Part shown: positions 52,543 through 62,340 of the stretch, piece after piece
How the letters are laid out: each line of letters begins with the position of its first letter
Position numbering within the stretch: the stretch's first letter is position 1
Origin: Bolinopsis microptera
Taxonomy: Eukaryota; Ctenophora; Tentaculata; Lobata; Bolinopsidae
Direction: 5' to 3'
Assembly: GCF_026151205.1 (NCBI RefSeq)
Contig: NC_087072.1
Location: forward strand, 1,569,375 to 1,633,374
Length of the DNA stretch: 64,000 nucleotides
Translations under genes and position numbers: made by a program
The notes under the pieces: generated by a model
Seen by the model: only the letters and a program-made list of their open reading frames with translations
What the model was told of the DNA's origin: nothing
The model's database searches: none

Positions 52543-53622
52543 CAGTGGCGTAACGAAGGGCCCTGCTGACCCCGCTGTGCGGGGGGAGGGGGGGGGGCCG
52601 TCTTAGTATAGGGGGGCGCCAAATCGTCGTTTGAATGTGGGATAATTTCAAAAACGTAACTAAAGTACTAGCAAAACTGCGCGTACTTTTGCTCTAGATA
52701 CACACCTTTTAGCGAGCGTGCTAAATCACTCTACAGTCGATCTTCGAAATTGTTCTACAAGGGCCCCCGATAGTTGCAGTTGAGACCGGATGATGATTAA
52801 TCACTCTACACTCGACTGTCACGTGACTTTTTCAACCCGTTCTCTAGCTGGTTCTGAACGACTTTTCGAAACCCTAACCCTCTAATCTGATCCCAACCCT
52901 AACCCTAACCCAATCCTTAACAAAAACATATGCTGAAACTCTAACCCTAACGAGAAATTAGACTAACTTCCTTATACGGTCATATCACGTGATCGAGACA
53001 GTTTTTCGCCAATTCGGAATCAGCGTCCGAAAATACATCGATTGAAGTTGGTTACAACATTCGGGGGCCCTTTTAGAACAATCTCGAAGATCGACTGTAG
53101 AGTGATTTAGCACGCTCGGTTGAAACCAATCTCAATCGATGTATTTTCGGACAATGATTCCGAAACCCCCCATGACATAGGGTTAAAATGCTCCCCTGAC
53201 GAGATATTGGCGAAAAACTGTCTCGCGCTCGATCACGTGATATGATTATGAGTCATCCGTATAAGGAAGTTAGTCTAATTTCTCGTTAGGGTTAGGGTTT
53301 CAGCAATTAATGCTTTTGTTAAAGATTGGGTTAGGGTTAGGGTTGGGATCAGATTAGAGGGTTAGGGTTTCGAATAGTCGTTCAGGGTCAGCTAGAGAAC
53401 GGGTTGAAAAAGTCACGTGACAGTCGAGTGTAGAGTGATTAATCATCATCCCTTTTTTAGAGATTTTACCGGTGTATACTCTAAAATCACCTAATTTGTT
53501 CAATTTTAAGGAGGGGACCCAAAATGGGAGGCCAGGGGGCGCCAACATGGGGGCGCTTTTTCGGCGGGGGGGGGGGGGGGGGGGGGGGGGCCGGGGCGCC
53601 AACAGGCAACGTTACGCCACTG
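52543..53622. mobile_element. ~1080-bp foldback DNA element with CAGTGGCGTAACG ends and telomere-like interior
   Basis: The ends CAGTGGCGTAACG (52543) and CGTTACGCCACTG (to 53622) are inverted. G-rich GGGGCGCCAA tracts lie inside each end. The core is a large imperfect inverted repeat: TAATCACTCTACACTCGACT with GTCACGTGAC at ~52797-52835 is mirrored at ~53410-53450, with CCCTAA repeats on one arm and TTAGGG repeats on the other. CAGTGGCGTA ends are common in hAT-like and related DNA transposons. GGGGGGTCT occurs next to both ends (52527-52535 and just after 53622), perhaps a target duplication, but seven extra bases separate it from the left end. No transposase is present, so the copy is non-autonomous. 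Confidence 0.75.
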
Positions 53623-55727
53623 GGGGGTCTTCATCAAAATTCTCTGGAAATTGACTTTATAATTGTTTCTGATACAGGGGAGTGATATTTATCAGCTGCT
53701 ATTGGACATTGGTCTCATGGAAAAATATTGTTCCTAGCCGAAATTATCGCCGGTCAAACACAATACAAAGGTTGCAGCGCTTATTAATATTAATCTCATT
53801 AAACTATATAAAAAAATAAGTATAAAGAATAAGGAAAAGGAACGGGAATGAAGCCAATACCAGAAGTGAAACCCCACCAAAGAATAATTGATCCTTAGGT
53901 AGACCTGGTGAAATAAAGTAACTGAACTGTAAGTTTAAGAAAAGACGGAAGGAATAAAGGAGAGAGGAAATAATGTTATGTGAACATCATCAGCAGATGA
54001 CTTGGCACACCGGTTTCGGGGGTTTAATACCTGTACCGGTTTAATGTGCCAAGACCCCCTAGCAATCACTCGTCAGTGATCACCTGTTCACGTTAAATGT
54101 GATGTCAAGGATGTCGCTGACATCAAGTCTGTATTTGTACATGAATACTAGGTGTATTCAGAAGCTTTTGCTGTATTGACTCTTCAGGGCGTCTTTCATT
54201 ATAATTCTTGTAAGAAGTGTCATATAAGGGTGTTGGTCGAACAAGAAAAGAATTCAAGTGTCAGAGATAATGAAGGTAACGAAGGACCTGTCCGTAAAAA
54301 AAATTAACCCACAGAAGAGGAAAATATTACTGTTAGGAAAGTGTACATGTCCACAGGAAAGTTGAGTCCATCAAGGTTTTGTTGTAAAGCTTGGTGGCGA
54401 CGTGTCCGGGGTTATTCATCGAGATGTTGATGTTAATATTATGTGTAATTCAGTAATTGTATTTGCGCGATCAGCGATTATTGCAGTTATGATTGTGCTG
54501 GCATATTTAATAATTTGGATCGATATCAAAATAGGGGTACCCTGTACCCACATCAATTTAAATGGACACAATGGGGTACGATCAAAACTTGATTCAAGTA
54601 CCACGAATACGAAACATTCGCTGTGGAACAAACGTCTGCCTCAAAAATTGTATAGCGTAGTTTTCTCTCTTCTAATATCGACCCTTACGTGCGTAAATAA
54701 TACATTGTAACAGTAAGACGGAGAATCGTGGGTTTGGTATTCTGAGTGGTTTTTATCTGATCTTGGAACTGTTGATCATGATGATCCTTAGACACAGCAT
54801 GCATGAAACCGAGTCAGGGCACCCAACACCATTAACTGCCATCCAAGAGTGGTTCCAAATTATGTTGTTTGATTTCGTTCATATTATGTATTAATATTAT
54901 GAGTAACGTAACGGCAAAATTTTGTGAAAAAAAACTACATTACTTCTGGGAGTTGTTATCCAGTCAAACAGCTTTTTGATCAATAAATTATTTTACAATG
55001 CATATAATATAATATAATTTGATCGCGCGTGATACTGCGCTGCTAGTATTAGCAATTTATTGTTTGGCGCCGGCGCCCTGAAAACTTTTTTCACTTCAGG
55101 AATGTAGATTGAGATGTCACATATTAAGAGACAAAGAATTAGATTTGATCAAAACACAGTCGGAAGATTATAAATATTAAATTACAAGTCCACACAGGAG
55201 TACACAGGCTCGCTGTGATACAGAAATTACAAAAAATATGCTACAAAACAAGAAAAAGGATCACGTACAATAAAGATATTAATGAAAAAAAGAAATCTTT
55301 ATATACATCGCAAAAATGTGGAATATCTCCTTCAAAGTTAAAAAAGCATTGTCCCGTAGCGAACGTTGTTCACTATTCTTGTAGAGTATAAGATAGCCAC
55401 TCTCGTGAGGCCCGTCATTCGGTTAGCCCCGTGTAATAGTAAGAAAATAAAACTACGGAAACTAAAATCTCTTTATGATAACAAAATTGAAAATATGTGA
55501 CCAGGATTAGCATAACACTTGATTGGTGATGCCCACATAGTTAGGGACAGTTCACATTGCCCCCCTCCTATTAAGCTATTACGTAACGAAACTAAGAAGG
55601 ATTACGAAATAGGGGGGGGGGGTGGGGACCCCTACTTATCCCGCGTGAGCCTTTCCCAATTCGGTTAAATCACTGAGATCCTGGAGTTAATTTAACTTGG
55701 ACAATTAGAAATTTAAACAGTCCTAAC
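53623..55727. other. Intergenic; no supported gene
   Basis: A 102-residue frame at 54402-54710 (+) has a hydrophobic stretch (IIAVMIVLAYLIIWIDI) but no recognised family. A fragment of the ATTACGTAA-type repeat with a G run lies at 55545-55640. Further exons of the sulfotransferase could lie here, but I could not identify them. Confidence 0.4.
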
Positions 55728-55843
55728 CTGATTCGCTTCTCAATGTGAAGTGCAATGGAGGGACCCGGAGCTCATAGCCAAGCATGGAAATCAGTTCGTC
55801 CCAAACTCCGTCAAACAAACTGATACGTGTTGTAACTACCAAT
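55728..55843 (-). CDS. Gal3ST-like sulfotransferase exon (C-terminal segment)
   Basis: A 116-nt exon with acceptor TTATTTCAG and donor AATCAG|GTTAGG. It encodes LVVTTRISLFDGVWDELISM then LGYELRVPPLHF. It resembles the 'LV-x-x-x-E-x-F-D-E-S-L-x-L-L' segment of galactose-3-O-sulfotransferases, which transfer sulfate from PAPS to galactose in the Golgi. It lies about 1.7 kb downstream of the main exon in transcription order. The phases do not join directly, so a short intervening exon is expected. Confidence 0.6.
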
Positions 55844-56109
55844 CTGAAATAAATAGGTAGATTTAATTCTACTAAGTTAGTTACTACTACTAATCTGGTA
55901 AGAACTTACAGAGACTGTTTAAAATCTCTTAATTATTAATATTAAAACATTTGATCAGTAACTTAGCGAAACTTGAGGTTCTTACCTGGAGGGGGATATT
56001 TAAAACATATACGTGATACGAAAGATTACATAACTAAAAACCTAGGCTTGTGAGGTAGTTAGAAAAAAAGAATGCCAGTTGGCCACTGGTCTTGAGGGAT
56101 GAAGCGATC

Positions 56110-57285
56110 TTCTTACCTGTCTGCCTGCATACACACTTACTGTGCATCATATTGTAGTGTTCTTTAAATCTCTCACACTCTTACTGTCTGCCGCTACACA
56201 CTTATTGTGCATCATCTTGTTGTGTTCTTTTTAAAACTCTCAACTCTTTCCTGTCTGCCTTGCAACACACTTATGGTGACATCCATCTTGTTGTGTTCTT
56301 TAAAACTATCAAACTCTTACATGTCTGCCGCACACATTATGTGTATTCATCTTGTTGTGTTCTTTAAACTCTCAAACTCTTTCCTGTCTGCCTGCTCACA
56401 CTTATTGTGCATCATCTTATTGTGTGCTTTAAAACTCTCAAACTCTTACATGTCTGCTGCAACAAACTTTTTGTGCATCATCTAATTGTGTGCTTTAAAC
56501 TCCAAAACTCTTACCGTCTCGCCTGCAACACACTTTATTGTGCTTCATCTTGTTGTGTTCTTTAAAACTCTGAAACTCTTACCTGGTCTTGCGGTACACA
56601 CTTATTGTGCTTCATCTTGTTTGTGTTCTTTAAAACTCTCAAACTCCGTACTGGTATGCCTGCAACACACTTATTGTCGCAGCATCTTGTTGTTGTTCTT
56701 TAAAACTCTCAACTCTTACCTGTATGACCTGCAACAACACTCTATTGTGAGCATCTTGTTGTATGCTTTTAAAATCTATCAAACTCTTACCTGTCTGCAT
56801 GCAACAAACTTATTTGTGCATATCTTGTTGTGTTCTTTAAACCTCTCAAACTCTTACCTGTTGCCTGCAACACATATTGTGCATCATCTTGTTGTGTTCT
56901 TGTTAAAAAACTCTCTAACTCTTTACCTGTCTGCACTGAACAACTTATGGGCATCATTTGTTAGTGTTGCTTTAAAACTCTCAAATTCTTACTGTCTGCC
57001 TGCAACACACTTATCTGTTGCCACTTCATCTTGTTGCTTGTTCTTTAAAACTTCTCAAACTCGTACTGTCTGAACTTGAGCAACACACTTATTGTGCATC
57101 ATTTGTGGTGCTCTTTAAAACTCTCAAACCTCTTACCTGTCTGCCTGCAAACAAACTTACGTGCATCAGCTTGTAGTGTTCCTTATAAGAAAACTCTCAA
57201 ACTCTTACCTGTCTGCCTGCAAACACACTTATCGTGCATCATCTTGTGTGTTCTTTAAAACTCTCAACTCTATCCATGATTACCA
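56110..57285. repeat. ~67-bp tandem array, about 17 noisy units, inside the sulfotransferase intron
   Basis: The consensus is approximately CTTACCTGTCTGCCTGCAAC followed by ACACTTATTGTGCATCATCT and TGTTGTGTTCTTTAAAACTCTCAAACT. Units differ mostly by single-base insertions and deletions, as in uncorrected long reads, rather than by substitutions. Frames across it are accidental. On the minus strand, the sense of the sulfotransferase, each unit contains TTGCAG followed by GCAGACAG|GTAAG, that is, acceptor-like and donor-like sites. Confidence 0.93.
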
Positions 57286-57574
57286 TTTCTTTACTTAACA
57301 AGATCCAATAAAGTGTTGTTGTAAAAGTCATAAATCACTGCATCAACATGCTGAAACTCTAGACTGTTCTTTTTTTGTTGCATCGCTGACAACGGGCTTT
57401 TTGGGCTCGCAAACTCCTTGAAATAGGTGATGTCGCTCGATTGTCCAGCAGTAACGACGGGCTAGTAAACTAATGACTGATCATTATCTCGCTGCATCAA
57501 AACAGGTCGATTTCTCTTTAATTTCCTCAGAAAGTGTCCTAAAAACACTTATTGTCCCGGCTGCGTTGACTAAC

Positions 57575-57924
57575 CTTAAACTCCGAACCTAAATCATGAG
57601 CCACAGAGTTACCGTTTCTTGAGCAATGTTCACACTTAGCAGTGTTCACTAGGTACTTCTTATTAGCTGATATATGGAGGTTTATAGCGTTGTCAAAATC
57701 TTTACCATCGTACACTTTATCAAGTTTAAAGAAGTTAAAAGCAGAGATGTATCTGGACACGGGGTTCCTTGTGAAAGTGAAGAATTTAGTGTTATAAGGG
57801 AGTTTGCTCATCAGGAACTGGTAGTTGTACTCAGCGTGCATAAGGAAGATATTGTAGTGCTGAGCAGGGGAGGCGGTGGGTAAGGTGTTTGGAGAGGTCC
57901 CGGTACTCTGTTCCAGTAGGGTAC
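57575..57924 (-). CDS. Gal3ST-like galactose sulfotransferase, central exon
   Basis: A 350-nt exon from acceptor CTATTTTCAG to donor TTTAAG|GTTAGT. It encodes HYNIFLMHAEYNYQFLMSKL, then TKFFTFTRNPVSRYISAFNF, then KCEHCSRNGNSVAHDLG. This matches the 'HMRFN..LP.D..F.TILRDPV..F.S.F.Y' and 'FDLG' blocks of the galactose-3-O-sulfotransferase family; RNPVSRYISAF contains the PAPS 3'-phosphate binding residues (R, S). The first ~60 nt read better in another frame (YPTGTEYRDLSKHLTHRLP) and shift near 57855-57870, so a one-base error or real frameshift is likely. The enzyme is normally a type II Golgi membrane protein. Confidence 0.8.
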
Positions 57925-58527
57925 CTGAAAATAGAGGAAATCAGGGGTGTGAGAACTGGTATAACTTGTGTACTTCAACTTATACACTACAGGGTGAGTT
58001 GAAATAGTGTGTGGAAAGTAATGGCTCTACTTTTTTTGACAAATTGGAATTTCCACTTAATTTTTGCATATTTAGGTATTGTAAATATATACTTTTTATA
58101 ATATTACATTAAAATACTTATCAATTAATAACTTTGCTCAACCTCGTCCTTTTATTAGCTGGACATATTGATAACGTGTAAGGCAATTGTCTATAGCCGA
58201 CTTGACTTGTATTATGGGGGCATATATATATATACAGCTGTACAAATTTATATAGCATTCAATTTCAAGCATTCTAAAATATCATATTTTCCTCGAAAAA
58301 GTAAAACAGTTTCTATTGAAGTAAATATTTAGTTGAGAAAGAATTAGACGTAAGGAAAACCGACCTGCGATTAGCTGATTCAGCTTGTGATCTCATGAGT
58401 ACTTATAAAATATTAATCATTGTACTGCTGCCCGTTTGTGTGTCTTGACAAACACAAAGTCCTTAACGGGCACAGTATCTTGGTTAGAGTTTGCAGGGGG
58501 AGGATCACATTCACTCGGTCTCCATAC

Positions 58528-58633
58528 CCTCATTTCTTATCTCAATCTGGTATCTGTATCCTGACTTCCACACCAGGAACAAAGTGAAACCGCCAAGAGA
58601 AATGAGATACTGCGTGAGAATGGATTTCTTCAT
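58528..58633 (-). CDS. Possible N-terminal membrane-anchor exon of the sulfotransferase
   Basis: The ATG at 58633 opens MKKSILTQYLISLGGFTLFL, a short basic tail then a hydrophobic anchor. It is followed by VWKSGYRYQIEIRNE and a G|GTATGG donor in phase 1. A type II anchor upstream of a sulfotransferase exon on the same strand is what the family requires. The exon with the KTHKT-like 5'-phosphosulfate loop was not found, so the link is inference. Confidence 0.4.
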
Positions 58634-59110
58634 TTGGTCCGGCAGGTTTGGTTACACGATCATATTACAACAGCGTGCAGCAATGGTCGTTTGTTTGATC
58701 TGACATTGCCTAGGACAAAGAGGGCACATTGAAATAATTTGCCAACTTTAACGAACCAAGAGTAACAAGATAAATAGTGTTGAGGAACCATTTGATGAGT
58801 ATTCTGTAATGAGATAAAATGAAGAATTTTGTAGATTCAAAGATAAGAACAACAACTTATCAAACTTTTCAAAATTCATAAAAACTAAAATGGTGAACAT
58901 TTATACTGAACAGAAATATTTCCTCTTAATCTAAGTCGGAGCTCTCATGATGAAGCTATGGACTTATGTTAAAATTTATGAATAATTCAAACGAGGCAGA
59001 AAACAACAATACCCACCATAAAATACAAATTTAATAAGTTATAACAGCAAGTTAATACGATCTTCATTATAATTTTTTAAAACCGTGAAAGGCAGTTAGA
59101 GAATATACGT
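58634..59110. other. Intergenic; no supported gene
   Basis: AT-rich sequence between the presumed sulfotransferase start and the frameshifted sequence at 59111. Nothing identifiable. Confidence 0.45.
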
Positions 59111-59612
59111 CTATTCCACCGCTGAAATGTTATTAAGAATATCAGTGATATCAAATCCGGGCGATACGGCTGACGAGAGTTTATCAGTTTCAACTTCATG
59201 CAAAGGGATTGACTTTCGTTTCACGGTAAAATCATAGGCATCAAAATAAGTTTCATCTTTAAAACCTTATACTGGAGTCAGAGATGAGCCTGAATTTCTT
59301 TTTACGAGACAACCAATATTTTTCTGAACTTCAAACTTCATCGATCTGCACAATTTCGATCTTATCGTTCCAAGAATCCTCCAGCTTTTTCGCAAGAATT
59401 TTGACGTGTGTCAGGATTTACTGTCAGGTCATATCTATCAGATCTTGTCACAACCTTTTGAAAAAACGGAGCGGCACTCTTCTGTTTTATAGCAGCTTGT
59501 TTGACACGTCCATCATTAGATTTGTTTCCTGGCAACAACTCTTGATGTTGTCATTATTATCATCATCAGATTCAGAGTCGCTAAAGTTGGTTATAACTTC
59601 GTCCTCCTTCAT
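59111..59612 (-). pseudogene. Frameshifted intronless coding sequence, perhaps CUSTOS-like
   Basis: The ATG at 59612 opens MKEDEVITNFSDSESDDDNN. After frame changes the sequence continues KQKSAAPFFQKVVTRSDRYD, LTVNPDTRQ, ILAKKLEDSWNDKIEIVQID, then FKDETYFDAYDFTVKRKSIP and LSSAVSPGFDITDILNNISA before a stop at 59111. The order (acidic serine start, 'TP-x-x-R-x-x-x-AKKLE', basic RKxxP, 'AVS..DIL') recalls the nuclear-envelope protein CUSTOS, but this is from memory and weak. At least two frame breaks and no introns suggest a processed pseudogene or sequencing errors. Confidence 0.4.
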
Positions 59613-60898
59613 ATTGCTGAGTAATATAAACTAAATGGTTGGTTAAGTAGCTGTTTGAAAGTATGCATACCATTCCTGACCATACAGAGAAAAATTGTAG
59701 ATAAAGCTGCCAAGTTGTAAATTTTTAACAGTGTTGAAATTTTAAATGAAGATTAGGTATTACCCGGAAAATCGGTTAAGATAAGGAGCAATTTATTATA
59801 TAAAATTGTTCTGAACTAATTAGTGCTGTGACGATGTGTTATCAAAAGTAAGGACAAATTCTATGGCGTACTACATTTGACTACATTTTACCAATTTAGA
59901 TAATTTCACATGAAACGAACTCACCTCACGATTCTATAATTGCGTGTGCATTGTGCAATTGCATTAACATACTCGCTGGACCTTCACAGACCCAAAATTT
60001 TTGGGTTCTTGGATCCATATGTGAGGTTAAGAGTTATGATTGCAAAAGTTAAGATCATGGTCATGCAGTTATGTCTAAATTTGTTGTTATGGACCCCTAT
60101 CTGTGTCGGTGATAATTGATTTGATTTGACGATCACAATTGCGACATTGAACACAAGAGCGATCAAGTTGAATAGTTAACCGAATACATGACATTAACTT
60201 AGCACTGCAAAATACATTATCTTTGTCTGCGAAGTTCTCCGCGATTTTTTAAAAAATGTTCGCCGCGAAAATAGGCGGCGGCTTTCGAGATTTTTTGCGC
60301 GATTTGCTTACTTTGGCTTGTCGCGCGCGTTTATGTGTCCTTGTAGCAAATAAAACGAATAGCTTAACATTTTATTTTTTGGTTATAGTCAAATATATAT
60401 TAGAATTCAATATAAGTTTAATCACTTATATTGGTATAAATAGCTTTTGTAAGTCACTTCAATTACATACATGATCATTTTAAAGATATCTACACACTGA
60501 ATAACAAATCCAAAAATCAAAAAAACTAATAAACGTGCAATTCTAACGAGGAATGAAACCCCATTTAATAACCAAAGGGTACAATAAAATCATTTTAAAA
60601 ATACTGGATGACGGTACAGAGGTCACAAAACGATCTGTCACATGGACATTTATCCAACTTTATTAGAACTACACGTGTACAGAGACATGCATGCCGACAT
60701 TGGCAACAGTATCCTGGCGGACACCGTGTTTCTCCTGACAAAACACACACACTGGCCTAGCCTCGTCTCCATGGTACTACACTCTGTACAATGGTAACAC
60801 TCTCATTTCTCAAAAATTATCAGCTCGTTTGAGTATCGGCTTGTTTCCGTGCAGTGTTCGTCTTTATGTGGAACACTGTCAGAAGATTCCACGATCTT
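59613..60898. other. Intergenic; no supported gene
   Basis: AT-rich sequence with a short GC-rich patch at 60236-60335 (CGCCGCGAAAATAGGCGGCGG). Short frames carry no recognised domain. Confidence 0.45.
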
Positions 60899-61033
60899 TG
60901 AGTTTAGAGTTTAGAGTTGGTGTTTCGAGGTTGAGTAGCTGTAGAGTTAGACGGTAGAGTTGGACGTTAGAGTTAGGGTTAGAGTTAGTGGTAGGTTGGA
61001 GTTAGAGTTTAGAGTTAGAGTTAGAGTTAGAAA
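60899..61033. repeat. Degenerate telomere-like GTTAGA/GTTAGG array
   Basis: About 130 bp composed of hexamer and heptamer variants: GTTTAGA, GTTAGA, GTTAGGGTTAGAGTTAG. It resembles an eroded interstitial (TTAGGG)n block. It stands alone, without the CACGTG module seen at 32.7 and 52.9 kb. Confidence 0.8.
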
Positions 61034-61095
61034 GTTGCTAGGTGTGGGATGACAAACTCACGGTACAAGAGAACTAACCAGCGGTACGGTCTTAC

Positions 61096-61203
61096 GTGGA
61101 GGTGAAGCCAGGTTTTGCTCCATATTTGGGGGAACTTTAACTGGTGTGTACCGGAGCCATGAACGACAAGGTTCATCCAGGACTGATATAGCATTTGAGG
61201 ATA
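61096..61203 (-). CDS. Exon of an unknown gene, proline-rich segment
   Basis: A 108-nt exon, acceptor GTATCTCAG and donor CCAC|GTAAGA, phase 1 at both ends. It encodes SSNAISVLDEPCRSWLRYTP then VKVPPNMEQNLASPP. It joins in phase to 62245-62340. A different minus-strand frame is open over the same bases for 122 residues, but it ignores the splice signals and has no recognised domain. Family unknown. Confidence 0.35.
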
Positions 61204-62244
61204 CTGAGATACAATTTGTAAACTAAGAGGACACGTGGACGCTGTGACGTCACACGTGTAGCTGTGAGTCACTCCGTTAGTTCCTAGAGTCAGAAGTGCC
61301 CGTAAATTAGTCCCCACACCCCAGAAATATTGAACAGAAACTTTCAAAACACTCAAACTCCAGCGAATTCCCTCAACCAGACTGTCGTAGCACAACTGAT
61401 GATACTTCTAAAAGGTAATGGATACAGGTGAAAAGGAGCACTGGGGTCGCTCATCTAGATTAAGGGTCTGGTAGTGGCTGGGGAAGTCGTCAGCATTGTG
61501 AAAACCTCTGTGAGAGACGAAAAACAAGAGGAAAACTAAATAGAGAAGAAGAAGAAGTATATTATGGGGAGGTAGACGGTGTAATCCTCGTCAGGAGGAG
61601 ATCAAAGTCCTTAACCTTTGGCGGTGGAATCATGACGTGTACCTAGAAAGAAAGGGTGGGTTAACGGGTAAACAATGATCAAAAGAAAGTTTTCGTTTCT
61701 TTCAAACTTTAATATCATCATATAAACCACCAGAATAAGAAGTATTGGAATCTTTCTTTTTAAGCGATTGCTTTCTCTATAATTACTTGTCTACTACCTA
61801 ATGTTCTATTTAGATGAAAAGAGGTCAACAACCGATATGAGATTAAAATGTATTACACATTGTATATTGCAAGGCAACATGTCAATCTTAAAGTGGCATA
61901 TCAACCATCGATTAATTAGTTTTGAAACAGCAATTAAAATTGTTATGTTACTTGATTTAAAATTATTATTTATAAGTTACAGTTTTGTTAACATCTCAAA
62001 ACACTCGTGAGTGCATTTATTGATGAGATGTGTCCACAGCATGACTAAGTGCCAGGATGAAGTTTTTTCACAGACTCAAGATTTTCACACCCGTTCTTAA
62101 AAAAAGTTCGCAAATGTTAAATTAAAAGTGATCCCTCGCCTTCCTTTCTGCAGTCTAACAGAGTGGGATGTAGGCGCCCATCTCTCAGCCACCCACTTCG
62201 TAGTGGGACATCCACTGTAAAGAGTGGATGTCAGTGACTCTCAC

Positions 62245-62340
62245 CTTTTGCCTCAGTTTTCCAAGGTCTGTACGCTGATCTGGCGGTAACGTTTTTCGTA
62301 GTTAGCAATAAGGTTCCAATATCATCGTCCACTGGCAAAC
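62245..62340 (-). CDS. Exon of an unknown gene, upstream partner of 61096-61203
   Basis: A 96-nt exon, acceptor ATTTTCCAG and donor AAAAG|GTGAGA, phase 1 at both ends. It encodes LPVDDDIGTLLLTTKNVTAR then SAYRPWKTEAK. Both splice sites are good. An alternative next exon starts at the CTTTCTTTCTAG acceptor near 61643 and would end quickly. No domain is recognised. Confidence 0.4.

Noticed and set aside
56207-57258. Long plus-strand frames rich in leucine and serine
   Set aside because: They are translations of the 67-bp tandem array with indels. No frame is kept between units.
61027-61395. 122-residue minus-strand ORF as a gene
   Set aside because: It crosses good splice sites and has no recognisable domain. 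A spliced exon in another frame explains the region better.
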